From UBA935 sp031556725 (lineage in GTDB: Bacteria; Bacillota; Clostridia; Lachnospirales; Lachnospiraceae), in NCBI GenBank assembly GCA_031556725.1, contig JAVBSL010000020.1, forward strand, positions 1 through 64,000: a stretch of DNA of 64,000 nucleotides, read 5' to 3'. Shown here one piece after another: positions 60,264-64,000 of the stretch. The position numbers and the translations under genes were made by a program. The stretch's first letter is position 1. Each line of letters starts with the position of its first letter. The notes under the pieces are model-generated. The model was not told where the DNA came from. It was given only the letters and a program-made list of their open reading frames with translations, and searched no databases.

Positions 60264-61715
60264 ATGAGTACAGACGTATTGGAAGATTCCATCCAAAAGC
60301 TGATTGAAGAAGCAGTAGAACCGGGAGTCTGGAAGGACTATCTTGTAAAGGACCTGATGAAATACTGGGATACTCCCCAGGCAAGTGATCTGTCAGGCGA
60401 TTTATTTCCCACCTACCGAACCAATAAAGGTGACATTCTTTCACAGAATCGGGAAGAATGGCCGGAAGAGTTTAAACAGGCTCTAAATGATCCGGTTACC
60501 ATAGGACTGGTTCAGACAGATTATAATTTTGTCCGTGCGCATTCCCGTCAGACCTACGCTTATGGAATTGCTTTTCACATGACCGGAAATCCCAGGTATC
60601 TTGAGTTATGCCGCAAAGGTGCCCTGGCCCTAGTAAAGGCGATGGATGGCAACTATGGTATGCATGTGAAAAAAAGTGTGAAAACCTTGGAAGGAGATAC
60701 CGAAAGAAAGATCCGTACCAGTCAGGATTTGGCTTATGGGCTGACCGGACTGGGGATGTACTATTTCCTGACCCATGATAATGGGATATTACACCGGATC
60801 ATTCAGATAAAAGATTATATTTTCAAAGCCTATATGGATGATGGAAGAGGATATTTGACCTGGTATCCCAAGCATACCAAGGATCCAAATGTACAGATCG
60901 TGGCACAGTTGGATCAGTTATATGCCTATATGCTGATGCTGACACCCAGTCTGCCTGAGCCCTACCAAAGTATTTGGAAAAAGGATATGAAGAAGATTGT
61001 GGATATTTTGATTACCCAGTTTTACAGCGAGCGTTATCAATTCTTCTGGGGTGTGGGGGATAATTCATCTACAATGACTTTAGGAGCAGACCATACTGAT
61101 TTCGGACATTCCATAAAGACCTTTTGGGTAATCCAAAAGGTGGGTGAATTGTTAGGCGAACCTTTTTACATTGATTTTGCCAGACCGAAAATTGATAAAA
61201 TATTAAAGAGTGCTTACATTCCGGAAACCGGTTCATGGGCACGCCGATTTGATGCCGACGGCAATCTGGATGTGGATAAAGAGTGGTGGATCTTAGCCGA
61301 ACTGGATCAGGCCTGTGAAATCCTGTCCATTCATGATCCGTCCTATTATAAGTATTTGAATCATACCCATCGGTATTGGATGGACAATATGGTGGATCGT
61401 GAAAACGGGGAAGTCTGGCATATGGTAAGCGGTAAGGACAACAAGCCGGTGATCCAATATCCCAAGATTCATAACTGGAAAAATGCTTTACATAGTTTTG
61501 AGCATGCTCTGTTTGGCTATATGACAGCAAGCAGAATAAAAGATACCGAATTTGAACTATACTATGCCCTTCCCGAGTGGGAGCGTGCTTCTCACCGAGT
61601 GATGGCACCTTATATGTTCTTTGGTAATGTGGTAAATATCCATAAGGAAGATAAACTTTCCTTTATGCCGGATGGTAACAGCATATACCGGGTCAGCTTT
61701 AACGGACTCCACTAG
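60264..61715 (+). CDS. AGE-family (N-acylglucosamine 2-epimerase-like) sugar isomerase
   Basis: 483 residues from the ATG at 60264 (RBS AGGAGGA; an ATG six bases earlier is too close). An (alpha/alpha)6-barrel protein: helical repeats with RQTYAYGIAFH, TDFGHSIKTFW (a catalytic histidine place), WWILAELDQ and HNWKNALHSFEHALFGY near the end with further histidines. The family includes mannose, cellobiose and glucosamine epimerases/isomerases. It has no signal peptide. Which sugar is unclear; single gene between two terminators. Confidence 0.85.
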   Translation: MSTDVLEDSIQKLIEEAVEPGVWKDYLVKDLMKYWDTPQASDLSGDLFPTYRTNKGDILSQNREEWPEEFKQALNDPVTIGLVQTDYNFVRAHSRQTYAYGIAFHMTGNPRYLELCRKGALALVKAMDGNYGMHVKKSVKTLEGDTERKIRTSQDLAYGLTGLGMYYFLTHDNGILHRIIQIKDYIFKAYMDDGRGYLTWYPKHTKDPNVQIVAQLDQLYAYMLMLTPSLPEPYQSIWKKDMKKIVDILITQFYSERYQFFWGVGDNSSTMTLGADHTDFGHSIKTFWVIQKVGELLGEPFYIDFARPKIDKILKSAYIPETGSWARRFDADGNLDVDKEWWILAELDQACEILSIHDPSYYKYLNHTHRYWMDNMVDRENGEVWHMVSGKDNKPVIQYPKIHNWKNALHSFEHALFGYMTASRIKDTEFELYYALPEWERASHRVMAPYMFFGNVVNIHKEDKLSFMPDGNSIYRVSFNGLH

Positions 61716-61725
61716 AAAACACATA

Positions 61726-61773
61726 AAATAACAAAAACTTCGGCACGATTATATACCGAAGTTTTTGTTATTT
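61726..61773. terminator. Bidirectional terminator
   Basis: Perfect 18-base arms containing ACAAAAACTTCGG and CCGAAGTTTTTGT, 12-base loop, T/A-rich flanks, between two convergent genes. Confidence 0.92.
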
Positions 61774-61788
61774 TATTAATTATTATAA

Positions 61789-62274
61789 TTATAAAAAGCT
61801 AATTCCAACTGCTATAACAAACCATAGAACATAAGCAACAATTGTTAACAACACGCTCAAAAGAATGCGAATTACAACAGGCATTTCTGTTCTGGCAACA
61901 ATTGCTGAGATAGATGCGGCGAAAGCACCCAAAAGACCACCGAGAGCACCGCCTAAAATCAACAATGCTAAATCAATAACACAGATAACCCAGAACCATA
62001 TCGGGAGTTTTGTGCTGGGCTTAAAATTTTCGCCATTATCTACGTAACGCCCTGAAAGTGCCAAACGAACCTTTGAATTACGTACCGCAAGAACATATTC
62101 TTTTCCGTCCATGTTAATAGGAAAATCTTCGTGCATTACCAAAAAACTGGATGCTAAACTTGGTTTAAAAGAATTACTCTCTTGACCATCAATAGTTACA
62201 ACATAAAAACCTTTGCTTCTGGTGACCTCCATAGTATGTCCATTACCGGTAGTCACGGGGATTGCTTTTGCCAT
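61789..62274 (-). CDS. Two-to-three-helix membrane protein of unknown function
   Basis: 161 residues from 62274 (RBS AGGAGGG). An N-terminal beta-rich part (1-90) with HTMEVTRSKGFYVVTIDG and VRNSKVRLALSGRYVDNG-like text (parts given), then three helices at about 93-113, 117-130 and 140-160. Resembles small scaffold proteins of the DUF/'immunoglobulin-like plus membrane tail' type, but I cannot name one. Single gene. Confidence 0.7.
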   Translation of the reverse strand: MAKAIPVTTGNGHTMEVTRSKGFYVVTIDGQESNSFKPSLASSFLVMHEDFPINMDGKEYVLAVRNSKVRLALSGRYVDNGENFKPSTKLPIWFWVICVIDLALLILGGALGGLLGAFAASISAIVARTEMPVVIRILLSVLLTIVAYVLWFVIAVGISFL

Positions 62275-62450
62275 TGAAACCCTCCTCAAATAAATTGTTT
62301 TATTTGATTATATTACAAAGCGATATAAAAAAACAGTCCAAATGTTTAAAAAGCGAAATTAATATCTGCTCAGTGATTTTTTATACATTGTATGGTACAA
62401 TAAAACAAACAAGAATTCAGAATTAGTAAGAGCGAGAAGGATAAAGCCTA

Positions 62451-63944
62451 ATGAATAAAATCGTAAAAATATTATATATAATATTGGGTTTACTGATGCT
62501 TTTGTTCCTGATCATAGTATTGTGTGCTTTTAATCCGAAGCTGACGGGAGCCGTTGCGGACCTGTTATATCCCGCAAAAGATAACGTAAGTGAAGCAGTA
62601 CAAGAATCAGCCGAAGCAGATATAACAGATTCAACCCGGACCCCTCTGCCGGCAGATACGTTTCAGGTTAAGCAGCCTGAAACAGAGTATATTGCGCCTG
62701 ATAAAGCAAGTATTAAAACACCGGCCGGTGTAACCGGTAAAAACGGCTATGAACCGGTGGAAGACAATACCGAGCAGGTAGATGATGAAGAAGGGGAGAA
62801 ACTCCAAAATCAAGCCTCATATGGTGAAACCGGAGACGGCTTGGATTTTGATCCGCTTTTTTATCCGTATTATGATATGCTGGATGATAATCTGCAAAAG
62901 TTGTATCGGCAGATATATGCCAATGCCATGGCACTTAATGATGTTTTTACACCGATCCAACCGGTTTCGCAAGGACAGCTTAAAAATGTCTTTATGGCGG
63001 TAATCGGCGATCACCCGGAAATATTCTGGCTGGACACTGCATATTGGGCTAAATTCATGCGAAACGGTGCCTGTGTACAAATAGTACTACAGTTTAATAA
63101 AACCGCCAATAACCTGGAAGCTTCCAAAGCGGCTTTTAATGCGGCGGCCAATGAAGTATTAGCAGGTGCAAGAAATATGGGTAACGACTACGGCAAGGAA
63201 TTGTATGTACATGATACCCTTCTGGACCGGGTGGAATATGATCTCTATGCGCCGCTGAATCAAAACGCTTACAGCGCCCTGGTAAATGGGCGGACCGTGT
63301 GTGCCGGTTACGCAAGGGCTTACCAGTATCTGATGCAGCAGTTGGGGATTCCCTGCTATTACTGTACCGGCTATGCCGGCGAAAATCATGCATGGAATAT
63401 CATCAGGCTGGAGGGCGATTATTATAATGTAGATACGACTTGGGATGATACCAATCCCAATACCTATGATTACTTTAATAAAACCGACAGGGACTTTGCA
63501 AATGACCATTTCAGGGAAGAACTGTCAATCTATCTGCCGGCCTGCAACGGAACACTTTACGGCAATCTGGAAAGCAATCCGGAAGAATTTGGTAACGGGC
63601 AGGATAATATGCAGGAAACGTATAATAATCCCGATGACAAGTTAAGAACTCTGGAGGATATCGGTTTTACGGAGCAGGAGGTTTTGACCAGCCTGGAGGA
63701 CTATTATGCAAACTGTTATGACTATATCATCCGAAAAGGGGGAAGTACCCAATTCCCCAATGTGGTTGATGAAAATACAATGATTGCCCTTTATGATGCC
63801 TATGAAAGAAAACAATATTCAGGCGGTTATCTGGAACGTGTTATAGAAGAATTGTCAGCAGATCAAGGCGAATTCCTCATTGAATATGAGGAATTAAGCG
63901 GCGGCAGGTATTTGCTGGATCATACCATATCTATCTACTTTTAG
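62451..63944 (+). CDS. Membrane-anchored transglutaminase-like protein
   Basis: 497 residues: N-terminal helix (7-27), a disordered acidic linker (45-130), a helical region (135-265), and a transglutaminase-like domain with the triad C284 (GRTVCAGYARAY), H313 (NHAWNII) and D328 (NVDTTWDD). This domain is often a cysteine peptidase in bacteria. A C-terminal region (370-497) has a second helical part. Likely acts outside the cell on the wall or proteins. Its gene stands alone; the stop is 56 bp before the window end, where nothing else is seen. Confidence 0.88.
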   Translation: MNKIVKILYIILGLLMLLFLIIVLCAFNPKLTGAVADLLYPAKDNVSEAVQESAEADITDSTRTPLPADTFQVKQPETEYIAPDKASIKTPAGVTGKNGYEPVEDNTEQVDDEEGEKLQNQASYGETGDGLDFDPLFYPYYDMLDDNLQKLYRQIYANAMALNDVFTPIQPVSQGQLKNVFMAVIGDHPEIFWLDTAYWAKFMRNGACVQIVLQFNKTANNLEASKAAFNAAANEVLAGARNMGNDYGKELYVHDTLLDRVEYDLYAPLNQNAYSALVNGRTVCAGYARAYQYLMQQLGIPCYYCTGYAGENHAWNIIRLEGDYYNVDTTWDDTNPNTYDYFNKTDRDFANDHFREELSIYLPACNGTLYGNLESNPEEFGNGQDNMQETYNNPDDKLRTLEDIGFTEQEVLTSLEDYYANCYDYIIRKGGSTQFPNVVDENTMIALYDAYERKQYSGGYLERVIEELSADQGEFLIEYEELSGGRYLLDHTISIYF

Positions 63945-64000
63945 CCCGGTATTCTATTCAAATAGTAGATAGCAATATTCAAATAAGTGGCAAACAAAAC

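Noticed and set aside
1..64000. CRISPR array, insertion sequence or prophage genes
   Set aside because: I found no regularly spaced repeats, transposase, integrase or phage structural genes. The only repeats are tRNA fragments, operators, one tandem duplication and the 36-base hairpin.

Overview
The window looks like chromosomal DNA of a low- to mid-G+C anaerobic Bacillota, most likely a Clostridia/Lachnospiraceae member. This is inferred from strong AGGAGG-type ribosome sites, sigma-A-like promoters (several with TTGACA, 17 bp and TATAAT-like boxes), occasional TTG starts, many lipoproteins with short lipoboxes, sugar ABC operons without their own ATPase, LytTR/DUF3021 pairs, and a holin-like type I toxin. 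No ribosomal or other taxonomic marker gene is present, so the family is not proven.

Layout. 1-6.7 kb is a worn accessory region: the end of an ImmA/IrrE protein, a DUF1016 nuclease-like protein, a deleted DUF4160 gene, a methyltransferase that seems to start at ATA, and a minus-strand cassette of UbiA-type prenyltransferase, GT-C glycosyltransferase and HAD phosphatase. Part of it is bracketed by two copies of a tRNA 3'-end fragment. 6.8-19.2 kb holds an ATPase-transporter fusion, a carboxylesterase, two adjacent two-component systems (one kinase frameshifted at a G run), a DUF3089 lipoprotein, a truncated acetyltransferase, a two-repeat lipoprotein and a beta-lactamase-fold hydrolase. 19.2-23.2 kb is a glycerol/dihydroxyacetone module (DhaKL kinase, glycerol dehydrogenase, PocR/AraC regulator). 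23.4-32.0 kb carries a membrane metalloprotease and a two-component system that appears to control a sugar-binding protein, two permeases and an HlyD-like adaptor through 11-bp phased repeats. 32.1-35.6 kb is an erythromycin-esterase-like lipoprotein, a TetR regulator and a deleted ABC exporter. 35.7-46 kb has an unknown gene pair, a LytTR/DUF3021 pair, and two related ABC transporter cassettes that each end in a secreted alpha/beta hydrolase. 46-49 kb has an S41 peptidase and a GH43 xylosidase. 49-53.4 kb is an NAD operon (NrtR-like regulator, nicotinamidase, short PRPP-synthetase-like enzyme, NAMPT-like enzyme, NadE). 53.5-64 kb has an AAA ATPase, a truncated response regulator, a methyltransferase with a possible attenuator, a type I toxin-antitoxin locus, an Old Yellow Enzyme family oxidoreductase, small enzymes, an AGE-family epimerase and a transglutaminase-like protein.

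The genes are dominated by envelope sensing, small-molecule hydrolysis and export. There are at least five lipoprotein or secreted hydrolases of the serine/esterase type, four two-component systems or remnants, and at least six operators recognisable as inverted or direct repeats. The most interesting unit is the NAD operon: its short Prs-like and NAMPT-like pair is what one would expect either for nicotinamide salvage through NMN or for an ADP-ribose-based NAD rebuilding route like the phage NARP1 pathway. The UbiA/GT-C/HAD cassette (possible lipid-linked pentose pathway) and the ATPase-SDF transporter fusion are next.
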